Positions 34,482 to 44,832 of a stretch of 64,000 bases of DNA are shown here, one piece after another (positions within the stretch are counted from its first letter, which is position 1; every line of letters starts with the position of its first letter). The stretch comes from Lactifluus volemus (Eukaryota; Basidiomycota; Agaricomycetes; Russulales; Russulaceae). A model generated the notes under the pieces. It worked only from the letters and a program-made list of their open reading frames with translations, was not told the DNA's origin and searched no databases. Location: the NCBI GenBank assembly GCA_022376515.1, contig WTXI01000032.1, forward strand, positions 186,001-250,000, in the 5' to 3' direction. Position numbers and translations under genes: made by a program.

Positions 34482-35399
34482 CAAGAAAAAAAAATTATAT
34501 GGGAGGCTTGCTCTCTTCGGGAAATGGAATAACTTCAGTTGAACGTGGTGACATCGCAGTCGCGGATTACACTGGCATGTATTGAGGGGGATTATTAACA
34601 AATTACAATGTCCTACATCCGCAAGGAGAGCGTAAATTGGTGAATATATACTGTTAGCACTATTGAATCACATTGGCAGGAGGGCAGGAGGTTGTGTCAG
34701 TAGTATATGTTCCAATGTACTAACACAATCACTGAGAACAGACACCAGCAGAATGCAACTCATGCCTTGTATGGGCAGGAGTAGACAGCAAACAACCTCT
34801 CACAATCTGTCAAGACACAACTCCTATCTTGTGATGTAACATCATCACAAAATGTAGACCTCTGAGGGGCAGATACACTGGAGTCTCAGAGGTCTACATT
34901 CAGGGATGATGCTACATCCGAGATAGGTGTTGTATTCTTGACAGATTGTGAGGCAGAGGGATGTGACGCTGTTCACCTCTTGCCCCATATGGACCCACTT
35001 CATTGGCTTTTCAGGACTGCATTATTCCAAGCAGGAGACTGTGTACCCAAGGTGAATTGGAAGGTGTAGGATGGGGTAGGATAGCATATACATCAATTTG
35101 AAGAGCAGCAGTCATGTGTGGTAGTGTGAAAGGAGAACAAAAAATGGAATGCTCCACAATTAGTGGTGATACTGTGGACGTTGAGGCTCTGCCGTGACTA
35201 TAGAATAGACTAATAGTGACCCGTTAGTTCCTCTTGTTTGCCATGTTTCTGCTACGAGATTTCACATAAGGACCACCAACGCCACTGGCATTTATAGTAA
35301 CTTTCAATTTCATGGTGATAGTCCGCGTAAGATCACGTAAACGCCACTCAGGCTCAGAGGCACCACTTCACTTCTTTCAACGGGTAGATGTTTGCCGCT
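34482..35399. other. Intergenic with the HNH-derived hairpin
   Basis: No complete gene. It holds the inverted repeat of 34792-34990 described separately. The flanking sequence, about 34600-34790 and 35000-35390, shows no recognised feature. Confidence 0.55.
34792..34990. repeat. Hairpin made from an HNH-gene fragment
   Basis: The left arm (about 34801-34866) and right arm (about 34885-34947) are reverse complements, near 85% by eye, with an 18-nt loop; the last 12-16 nt next to the loop pair perfectly (GTAGACCTCTGAG / CTCAGAGGTCTAC). The right arm and its continuation to 34984 align with 37370-37461 of the neighbouring HNH gene. Shared blocks include CTACATTC, CGAGATA, TTGACAG, TTGTGAGGCAGAGGGATG and ACCTCTTGCC. 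Most differences in the final part fall at third codon positions. The fragment is therefore an old duplicated HNH-gene piece that was partly inverted onto itself. A transcript would fold into a long stem. Whether it is transcribed is unknown. Confidence 0.85.
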
Positions 35400-36835
35400 C
35401 TCCTCCACGGACCGAAGGCTCCAAATCTCGACCATCGTCTTTACCACCGGCGACACATAGTTACACACACCTCCTGCCTAAACACGACCTTCCACACGGT
35501 GTCGCTCGGTGCGGTGAGATCACGGTGCCGACGTCGAACCGGCGCACGCGGCCATCGTTTCCGCCTGTGGCTAGACACTGTTCGTCGAACTGCAGCGACC
35601 TAAATGATGAGCCGTGAGCCGCAATTTGAGTGTACGCGCAGGTGGGGCAGCGAGAACGCTAACACACGCTCGTCCACACTGAGTGTGTGTGGCGTCAATT
35701 GCAGCGAGCATACCAATGCGGAGTGACCCTGAAGCATAGCGGTACAGTGTCTATCAGATGAGCATCAGATTGGGTCGCAGCTCAGAGGGACGTCTTCTGC
35801 CGACATACCCGGTATGGGCGTCCCACACGTGCACGGTTGTGTCTAGGCCACCAGAAGCTACATCTTTCCGTCAAACCAGTCTTAGCTGAACGTTGGATTC
35901 TGAACGTTTCTCAGGGCCTCAGTCTTCAGGCCGGACAGTGTTCAAATCACTAGAGCTACTCACCAATCAGCGCCGGAAAAAAAGACAAAAAAAAACAGAG
36001 ACATAGGTGGCGTACTCGGCAAGTGCAATCGTAGCTCCCACTGACAACTCGGTTCCCACACACATCAAGCGAGCGCACGCTGCCCGGTGAGGACGCGCAG
36101 CATTCGCCACGTTGTACATCCCACACTCGCAGCGTGCCATCGCGCGAGCCGCTTACCGCAACTGGTCGATTGTGCAGCACTTTGAGACAACGCACGGTCG
36201 AGGTATGTCCACGAAGGACGTATAGTGTTAATCTGTCCGGCCATCCACGTTTGCCCCATCACGCAGATCAGAAAGATTTGCAACAAGAGGCAATAGAAAG
36301 ACCTACCTGGTTCGCAGGTCCCACACACGCACGTCTTTGTCACATCCGCCGCTGACAACCAACACGCCGGGCTGGCCCCATCTACAGCATTCCCCTGTGT
36401 GGGTAGGGAGAGTTGGGGGATATTGTGCATTCAGTGCCAGCGCGGGACGCATGGACGGAGGCAGGAGATGGTCGAGTCCCTCCGGATCGAGTACTTGCGC
36501 GCTATTGGCACGTGGCGCGCGGTTGTATTGTGCTACGTGGTGCGGGCCCGTCTGCGACCTTGGGGATGCCAGTTACGCCTTTGGCTCTATCGCACTTCTG
36601 TTGACTGAGAGTGTTGAGGATGAGAAGAGTCAAGCGCTACCCATTCTGGGGAGGTGCGCTCGACTCTTCTCATCGGTCTGCCCAGACGCCAAGCTCTCCC
36701 AGACGACGTTACGGACGAGTGAGCAACTGTGGGTCGAAAAAAACATAGATGCGGTGCCAATTGGCGTCGAAGAGCAACGGAGGTGACCACGCCGCCGTCA
36801 GAGTAAACACGGGAAGGCAGTGTGCATGAAGACAC
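35400..36835 (-). pseudogene. CDC4/Pop1-like WD40 gene, multiply frame-broken
   Basis: WD40 blocks characteristic of the Cdc4/FBXW7 F-box family appear in order on the minus strand: VVSGGCDKDVRVWDLRTR near 36320, YVLRGHTSTVRCLKVLHNRP and VAVSGSRDGTLRVWDVQRGE near 36140-36220, VRSLDVCGNRVVSGSYDCTC near 36030, VASGGLDTTVHVWDAHTG near 35835, SLQFDEQCLATGGNDGRVR near 35560, and SDTVWKVVF with KTMVEIWSLR near 35420-35490. The RVLTGH-type turn between blades is shortened near 36080 and several blocks are out of phase. Some breaks fit single lost bases, but part of blade sequence is missing and no F-box is seen, so decay is more likely here than for the housekeeping genes. It is divergent from the HNH gene. 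Confidence 0.75.
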
Positions 36836-37019
36836 CAGTCACGACCACTCACTGCCGAGGGGAGGAGGGTCAGCATGAACCAAACGCGCTGTGAGAGTGA
36901 ACAGCTCTTTGAGCCTACTCGCCCCGGCCCACGAGCCGAATCGAGCCGACGAGTTGTGACTAATCGTTGGAGCTTTTCGTTGGAGCTCTTCATTGTTCTC
37001 TACTGTACCACTACCATCC

Positions 37020-38242
37020 ATGGCTACCGCTACCGCTCCTCGAATTGATGTGTACGCTATTCTACCTCCTACACCTTCCAATCCGCAATGGGTCCACTGT
37101 TTAAGTCTCCCGCTCGAAACAATGCACTCTTTCCGCTTCTCGGAAAAGCCGATGAAGTGGATCCGGTTTGCCATAGGAGTTGTCATCGGAGCAGAAGGTG
37201 ACCTGTCTACGACTCCTAACAATCTGGATATCATCGACTATAATGCCGCCCTACTGCCTGGTTCGGTCAAACTTTACTATCATATCAGCGACAAAGAGAG
37301 TCAGCAGATATTTGTCGTCAATCGTCAAACGACCCACACCAGCACCAGCACCAGTGCATCCACCCCTCAGACTACATTCTGGGACAACATTATGTCACGA
37401 GATACCTGTTGCGTGTTGACAGGTTGTGAGGCAGAGGGATGCGATGCCGCTTACCTCTTGCCTCAGAGCAAGGGCGACGAAGTGTGTTTTCCTGCATTCC
37501 ATAGGCATCTTTCAAGCTATTCTCACTCACTATTGTTAGTACATCCAAACCTATACAGAGCGTCGGAGTCGAGATCCGGGTGGGAATGATATTATTCGGT
37601 ACATCGACAGCAGCCGAAATGGCCTCCTCCTAAACTGTGTCGCCCATCGGACATTAGGAAAGGACCTGGGATTCTTAATGGTGCGTACTGTGTATATACT
37701 CCTAATGATTATTTTGATGGTTCTGATCACAGACACCGAATTTCGCCTTGAACACGGACGACATTGACCCCAGCGCACCTCCAAACGAAAGGAGGTGTAC
37801 CTCACACGTCTTCAAACGATTCGGGGCCACCATGAGTGACGCTCTCCGACCAGGCTCTCAACTCAGAGTCCTCAATACTCCTGATTTCCCCCCTGCCATA
37901 GTCTTTGACGCTGTTTATGCTGGAGCGGTAGTGACCCATTTCGCCACCAAGTCATTTAAAGATACGATTACCTCGTCTTTGGACAAACTGTATTATTGTG
38001 TCGAGGGCAAGGCTGCGTCTCCTGTGGGTCCCCTTGATGGATATGCTGCCGCTGTGGAGAAGTTCGACGCTCCGAAGCCCGACTATTTCGACGCCCTTTT
38101 AATTATCCCGTATTGCATGGCGTCACCGGACGAGGTGCAGAATATGATGAGAAAAGCTCAAGAGAAGGCGGAGGAAGAAGAACACAGACGCGCGCGGGAG
38201 AAAGTCGGTGCCTGGCTTGATCAAGTCGCTTCGAATTCATAG
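37020..38242 (+). CDS. HNH-nuclease-domain protein of Agaricomycetes
   Basis: Exons 37020-37481, 37540-37680 and 37733-38242, all phase 0, give 370 aa. The HNH_2-like region reads RDTCCVLTGCEAEGCDAAYLLPQSKGDE, then YIQTYTERR and NGLLLNCVAHRTLGK. In relatives I remember the first motif as CDAAHL; here the first HNH histidine is Tyr (codon TAC). The Asn and distal His are present. The N-terminal 115 residues form a conserved leader domain of unknown role (VYAILPPTPSNPQW, SRDTCC preceded by a Ser/Thr-rich linker). The C-terminal part ends in an Ala/Glu helix. HNH proteins of this type are often expanded in basidiomycetes and their function is unknown. A diverged fragment of a related gene forms the hairpin at 34.8 kb. 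Confidence 0.88.
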
Positions 38243-38903
38243 CTTGTGATGGGTTCTTCTGTTCTTACTTGACGAGTTCAGCAAAGAAGCCGAATCCCTG
38301 AGGGCATTTGCGAGGACGCTCGTTGTGCGTAATTCCAAGCAGCGACCATCGTTGCTTGAATGGTCTCTGCAGTTCAATGCACGCTCGTGGACTTGGTGTA
38401 TGCTTGGCATGGCGTCTATCTTCAATCCCTGTCTCTGCTCTCCTGTGCCGTAATTCAACCTTGCGATCCCCAATCTTCAGCATGTCATCTTCTGTGTTCC
38501 CTTGTATTCTTCTCTTCCAAGGACCATCCCGCTGCCCCCCAAAGCGCTTGTATTTGTCTGGCAGGTATCAGTCTCAACTTTACTGTCACAAGCAACGGCA
38601 CGCAAGACAACTGTCTGGCACATCTCACGCTTAGTCGCCATGATAGATTGTTTAAAGCAGTTCCTGTAACTTCTGACAACAATGTCACATGTTTTTTTTT
38701 GGTGAATTTACTTTCGAGTGGTCAGACACTGTACTTTTTGTTTCCGTTGGCTTCAGTGAACCAGCGGAAGCTACAGTATCCGTCGCAGATTCTTGAGGTT
38801 GGGTTGACGTAATGGTTGCTCCTCGAAAAATTTCCTTCCGGTTCACAAAAAAAAAACCGGGTTTGTTATTTCAGGAACTACAATGAACAGGATCTTTCCA
38901 GCA

Positions 38904-39644
38904 GTACTATATCGTACCAGGTCATCGTCACTACCATGACTTCGTCACTTTCAAATAACTCAACAACTACTGATTCAATCTCTACCAAATTTTGACTGTG
39001 TATTCTAGACAGTAACCAGTATATATTCCATAAGTTTTTGTTCAGCAAAGTGGCCAAAAACGAGTGATAGATTTCATGGTGTGTGTCACGTCTGCCGGTT
39101 GAGCGGCATGTCGGAGTTTAGAAAGCAAGGCCGTAAATGGACACATAGAGACGGTAACAACTATGAGCTTTGTCGTCCCTTCCTGTGGTTGCCTGGCCAC
39201 AATTGTTTCTCCAAAATGTGAAAATAAAATAAGCACTGCCAATTGTCCAAGTTCCATACAAAAAATTCCTCTGCTGTTAGTTTTTAAAAATGACCATGGC
39301 AGGATTTGAACCCAGGACTCCTGAAATCGGGCCGGAGGCAAAAATAGTCACTGTAACCACTGAACTATTCAGCCTTGCATGTATTTTTTATATTATCATA
39401 TATATCAAGCCGACTAAACAGTGCAGTATATGGAAGGTCACTTGATTATCCAATGTCATTGCTACACGTAAACTACAGTAAGCGAGCGAACAGAAAATGC
39501 GACCAAAAGACCGTCCCATCATCACATAAAAGCTCGCTTAGGAAGCGGACTTCGAATTATTTTGATCAGTGTTCGGCCCGCGTGTGACAGTGTGTGACAA
39601 TGACGAAGTTGTGGTAGTGACGATGACCTGGTACGATATAGTAC
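38904..39644. mobile_element. 741-bp element with 44-bp terminal inverted repeats
   Basis: The left end 38904-38947 (GTACTATATCGTACCAGG...) and right end 39601-39644 are reverse complements at 42 of 44 positions. No transposase is encoded between them, so it is a non-autonomous, MITE-like DNA element. Target-site duplication is not obvious. A tRNA-like promoter segment lies inside on the minus strand. Confidence 0.85.
39296..39378 (-). other. tRNA-like segment (Pol III A/B boxes), degenerate
   Basis: On the minus strand an A-box-like TAGTTCAGTGG (39367-39357) is followed about 44 nt later by a B-box-like GGTTCAAATCC (39312-39302). The acceptor and T stems pair poorly and no clean anticodon arm forms. 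It is more likely a tRNA-derived SINE head or tRNA pseudogene than a working tRNA. Confidence 0.45.
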
Positions 39645-40044
39645 AGTAGTTGGCACGTTGCTCATGATTGTGATGATGACAGGCGGCGAACCCGGCGTGA
39701 GAAACCCGCCATGTGGTGGTTCAAGGTTCATTTGACTCGGCTAACATAGCTTGGCCACAACCTACCATTCGGTTATGTCATCTATACGTTGAACATAACA
39801 TTCCAGGCCTGAGCACTTGAAATATCATAAAGCGATACGTTGTTCCAGATCCCGGATGAGAAATAAATAGGAAATGATAGGCAGGAGTGCCACTCACTCC
39901 CACACAAACTGAGCTGAGCGACGGTCCGGGTATGGCCGTGACAGCATCCCACATCTCTCACTCACCCAAAGTTTTTCTCAATATAAACCTCGCAACAACA
40001 GCGTCTACCAAAGAACCCCTCGTTCCCGGGTTGCGCTTCCCCCA

Positions 40045-43000
40045 ATGCCGTCAGACGAAATCAACGTCCCACCTCACCACCAACAACCACAACCTTCAAT
40101 AACAGCGATGACGGCAAGTAGCCATCGTGACCCCCAAGCCGATGGTGGAGGCGCCGCGTCATCATCATCATCATCATCATCTCAGTCACGGGCCCTGCCT
40201 ACATGGCTCCGACCTTTCACCCAACCTACACGTAACCCAGCGGCGCCATCAGCCACCGACCGCCAACCGCAGCCACATCGCGCGGTCACCCAGCGACGCT
40301 CGAGCGCGCCTCCGACTCCCGATCTCTCAGATCGTGCACCTGTAGTGACAACCGCCACCCCCGCCGCTACTACTACGAGGAGCAGAGGAAGATTGGGGGT
40401 GCACGAGGTGCTAGTAGAGGTGGAGGACCGATTGAGCTCAGCGTGGATGAGGTGGAGGAGATGAGAAAGGCCAACACAACAACTTTGATTGCTTTGAAGA
40501 ATCAGACGCGACGCGTAGGTTCAGCGGGCGGGGAAAGCTATATCAAGCGTGCGAGGAGGGCTGCTGCTGGCCTCGATGACGAAGATGGTGAGTTTCTATC
40601 TTTCTATGTAGCAATCATTCTCATCGTCGGTTAGATACAGAGACCTGCCTTTCATGGAAACGGAAATTGGGGCGGCAGCCAGATGGCCAATCGGGGCCTA
40701 GAAACTCGTTGGGTACCAGTCCTACCGTGGTCGGTAAACCATCCGCATCAAGCATCACGACCTTTCCAGATGAGTGCCCGTCCAGTTCGGGTATCAGCAA
40801 CATGCATTTACATTCCTCATCAGGTGAGGATGATCCTCGAGAACACGTACTGAAGTTGGTTTAGTCTTTTTTATTTCATGTTCCTAGGTCCGGATGCCGG
40901 CATGCGGTTTCCTCTGTTCCGCACTGTCCCATCGCCGAGCGAGACAGTAGCTTCTTCTAGAGAGGACACGGAAGCAGATTCAGTTTGGACACCAGAGCAG
41001 CCCTCAGGTGGCCGAGTCAGGACAGAAGGACGATGTACAGCGAGTTCGGGTTTGCCAGGGCTGGGAGCGGATCTGAGCGGATGCGCAGACGTAAATATGG
41101 ATTTGGCCCATGATGTGCCTGGGTCACTGCCACCACCACCACTTCTACCACATGAACTGTCTCGGGGCGATGTCAATGGCTCGCTGGTCATCGATTGCGG
41201 AGTTTCTTTAAATCTGCCCGATACACGGGGATCGGCGATGCATAGTTCAGGACGTTTGCCTGACGTTCTGGTTGATGGTCCAGCCGATGACAGCTCCGAC
41301 CCTGAGGTGCCGTCAGCTGTGGTTGTGTCCCGATCAAGCTGTCCAAGAAAACGACCCCTGGCAACGGAAGAGGCACCAAGCAATAGAAAGAATAAGGGCA
41401 AGGCCAGAGCAGATGCGTTCGTTCTCGTAGATGAGGGTACCTCCAAGGAGGGTGAGTCACACTCTGGCGCTTGGAAGACTCTGCTGATCCGTACATCCAA
41501 TTACTAGGCATCGATGACACTTTACCTTCCTCTAGCCGTGCTACAGCCGTAGCTGCACTAGAAGCTCCACCTACCCAGCCTCACAGAGCCAAAGGCATAA
41601 ACGCCAAAGCTAAGGCTACCCCACGCAATTCTGGGGCTAGCGAGAACGTGAGGGCTCAAAAGGCAACGCCACGTAGAGTATCCAAAGCGATGAGCTCCGA
41701 CACATCTGACGATGAGACCTCAGACCATGATCTCGTTGCTCAAGGTTTACGCGGTGAATGCTTGTTCACCTGTCCTATCTGTACTTTCTGACTTACACCT
41801 TCTCATTCAGTTCGCACCGTGCTCGCTCGTCCAAGAACCAAAGGCACCTGGCGTGTCGTTGAACCGCCGAGTCGCAGCGTATACTCTACAAAGCGCTCTC
41901 CTGCTCCGAGTTCGCGCCCACGAGTGTGGGCTGGTGTAAGATACGGCTCTCCTCTACACGCTGTTCAATTTTGATGTTCTTGCGTGATAGTGCAAAGAGG
42001 AGCTGTTCGCTGCACTCCCAGCCCTTGCCAAAAACAATGGCGGAGTGGCGTGGGAGTGCCTTGAGTGCCCTACCCTCATATTTTCTGGGGCAAGAAGCGA
42101 CCTCGGGCTTGGCTGGTGGGAGGACGATACCTGGGAGTGTCGGAAGATTACGTTTTCGATGTACGTCTTCTCGACATGTGCCACCTCCCCCAAAATGTTT
42201 CCCCAAATGGCAGGGTTGGCCCTTGTGCTTTGATTATTCATGACTTTGTTCATAGCGTTCGCGAGGCTAACGTCCCCCTCGATTTTTTCACCCGGTGTCC
42301 TGGATCGACCCCACATGATTCACAGTTTGATGCAAGAAGCAGAAGCATGATGGTGGACGTACATCCACCGCCTGCTAACCCTCCAGCGCCAACATTTGAT
42401 CCCCTACCTACGTCCCCGTTCCCGGTCCCCTGGACTACTGAGACCAGCGGTTTATCCCCCAATTTGTCCAACCCCGGACCGTCAAGCGCCACCTCCCGGT
42501 TTGTTGGTGACTCGGAGGTTCCCCGAAGCGGGATGTATCATTCGTTACCTCTTCGCAACGTAGGACTTCGATTTGATGAAGATAACGACATGCATACTAA
42601 CGGCGGTCTCATGGCTTCGATGTCTTGCGGCGTTGATAACCATTACGAAATCGCTCCCGAGCGATGTTTTGACACTACCAGTCACACTCAACGCTCGGAC
42701 ACTGGCCGCGTTGACGGACGAGACTCCGAACCGATATGCGTGGATGGTTCTACAGCACTTGACTGCCAATATTTCCCTGCTCATGCCCAAGTGGACCGGT
42801 CGGCGCTGGGCGCGGTGTCCTTCCTCGAAGACCGCGGCGTTGACCACGGGTTCTCCTTTTCCGCACCCGCACCCACACCCACATATACTTGGCAGCCTCT
42901 CACGGACCCTAAATCGCTGCCTTTATCTAGACCCGTACAACCCAACCCCTTGGAGTTAGCTCACACAAATTCTATTTCTCCACCATATCAGACGGCACCA

Positions 43001-44425
43001 TTAACGGTGGATCCACCACCAGAGGTTGCCGCCCTACTCACGACCCAGTCGTCCGGCGAAGCTGTCTCCACCGTGTTCGCACGCAACTCTCCACTGGTTC
43101 CTTGGGAGCTCCCGTCGGAGATCGAGTACTTTTGGTTAGGGCTATTCAGGATATCAGAAGTCAAGGTGACTTCCCACTTTCAGACAAAACCGGTCGTCTC
43201 ATTTCATCATCGGTCTGTCTGTTCGTCAGGTGGAAACGAGGCCGCGGCGAAGTAACCCAAACAGCTTAACAGTGCAACGTGCCTGGCGTTTTTCTTTGGA
43301 ATGGATCCCTGGTGGCGAAGACCTCCTTATGAATGAAGAGCACGATGATAGTCGTGAATGGTCTGCGCGCATCATGCGGCCATGGTGGGAGCCGGAACAC
43401 ATCCCACTGGAGCAACACCTTCCCTTTGTACCTTCTCAGAATGGTGCGATGCTAACGTGGGGCGTGCGTCACGAAACAGTGATGACATGGCCCAGTCTCG
43501 GATATGCTCGCCTGTTACTTCCACTTCCCCTTCTAGCCCCCTTTACACAAAAGTCTACTGCAACTGGTAATTTCCCATTAGGCTATTTCTGCGCGACCTG
43601 TGGACGCGTCAACGTTCAGCGTTTCCTTCGGCATCGTATTTGTGAGAGTGCCACTTGCAGCGCCACAACGGATTTCCAGAGAGAGATTGGGTGGGTTATC
43701 AGCGCCTACTCGACCCGCGATCGCAAGATCAACTCGGCCACCATCTCCCCGGACGACAAGTGGGCCCTTCCCACGACCGCCGAACCGACTGTCAGCTTTG
43801 ACGACGGGACGCGCCTTTTTCGTTACGACTTGGGTAACTTGGGTGCCCCAACGGCTGACCAACGCACATCTGCAGCAGATCCGGACCACTGTTTTGACCC
43901 CAATGTCACCAATGGGCTCTTCGTGCGCCACATATTCAACGGTAACAGAGCGCCGCTCCAGGCAGGCGCCTCGGCGCTTTTCGAGGCGTTGCAACGTGAC
44001 GTCCGAATAGAACGCCGCATTGGAACGACGGTCTTTACCACCCCATGGATCGGATCTGGGGACGACCCAGCGCTCGGCGCAATGGGCGTGATGTGTGGGA
44101 GCAACAGGCAGGGTTTATTCAACACGCGTTGAGAGCGTATTGTGAAGACCTTGGGCCCCTCAGAGTGTATGCGTGGCGTATCCATGCATGGGCCTCGGAC
44201 GGCAAGGTACGCCGCTGCGCTGGGGCGACAGGCCGTTGCTGTTTGTGTGTGTGTGTGGATGATCGCTGAAATAAATTGCAGCATCGTCAAATCTTCTGCC
44301 CGCGCGTAAAACATCTCGTCATGGTCTGTCTGGGCGCCGACATCTCCCTGCTCTCGGTCTTTCCGGAATCTGGCGCCGCAAAGTCGAGTTCTCAGGCTAG
44401 AGCAAAGAGTGAGAGCCTTCGGTAA
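40045..44425 (+). CDS. Large Cys-rich protein of unknown function, Agaricomycete family
   Basis: Nine exons: 40045-40587, 40635-40823, 40888-41451, 41508-41744, 41811-41935, 41991-42160, 42214-43165, 43230-44206, 44282-44425; about 1,300 aa. The N-terminal half is disordered, with a poly-Ser run from a TCA repeat (40154-40178), a conserved-looking IELSVDEVEEMRKANTTTL and basic KNKGKARA. Mid-protein motifs WECLECPTLIF and WWEDDTWECRK suggest a metal-binding site. The C-terminal domain has a second Cys set (YFCATCGRVNVQRF, RICESATC) and FVRHIFNGNRAPLQAGASAL, RIERRIGTTVFTTPWIG, GPLRVYAWRIHAW, FCPRVKHLVMVCLGADISLL. I recall similar Agaricomycete proteins but no established function. Exons 1 and 8 are each one base short (C-run near 40350; GACGACCCAGCG near 44065). 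Confidence 0.75.
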
Positions 44426-44832
44426 CCATGGTTCACGGTGACATCGTCGTATTGAGTGGTAGCAAGTTTGAGGCAAGAAATATCCAACCTTTTTTTTTTT
44501 TTTTTTGATGCAGACCCACGCTGACTGAATCCTTACTAGTTTTCAATTGTCCGCACTGGCATGTGCATGTGTAAGTGATCCTACTTGACTACGATATTGA
44601 TTCTTCCTGACAGATTCCGTGAAGTGCTGGAAGTAGAGTGCATCTGATCGTCAGATGGTGTTGTTCGTCTGCAAGATTTGTTTTGACATATTTTTATCCA
44701 TATACACGCCGTATTCTATCACATCCCCTGTTCGCACAGAATGTTATATACAAGGTTTGAAGTAGCGCTCAAGAGTTCATGGCAACGATCACGTGACTCT
44801 GACATAGGAATTCTCAATACGTGCTTCAGCCG
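44426..44832. other. Convergent intergenic, nothing recognised
   Basis: Contains a poly-T run at about 44491-44507. It holds the 3' ends of two convergent genes. Confidence 0.5.

Larger units (their letters stand above)
38243..40044. other. Intergenic region holding a TIR element
   Basis: An open frame at 38360-38812 reads coding-like in part (SLNFTVTSNGTQDNCLAHL) but has no recognised family or supported start. The rest is the inverted-repeat element at 38904-39644 and the upstream region of the 40045 gene. Confidence 0.5.

Noticed and set aside
38360..38812. 150-residue open frame downstream of the HNH gene
   Set aside because: Partly coding-like, but no family, no supported start and poly-T interruptions; left as unresolved.
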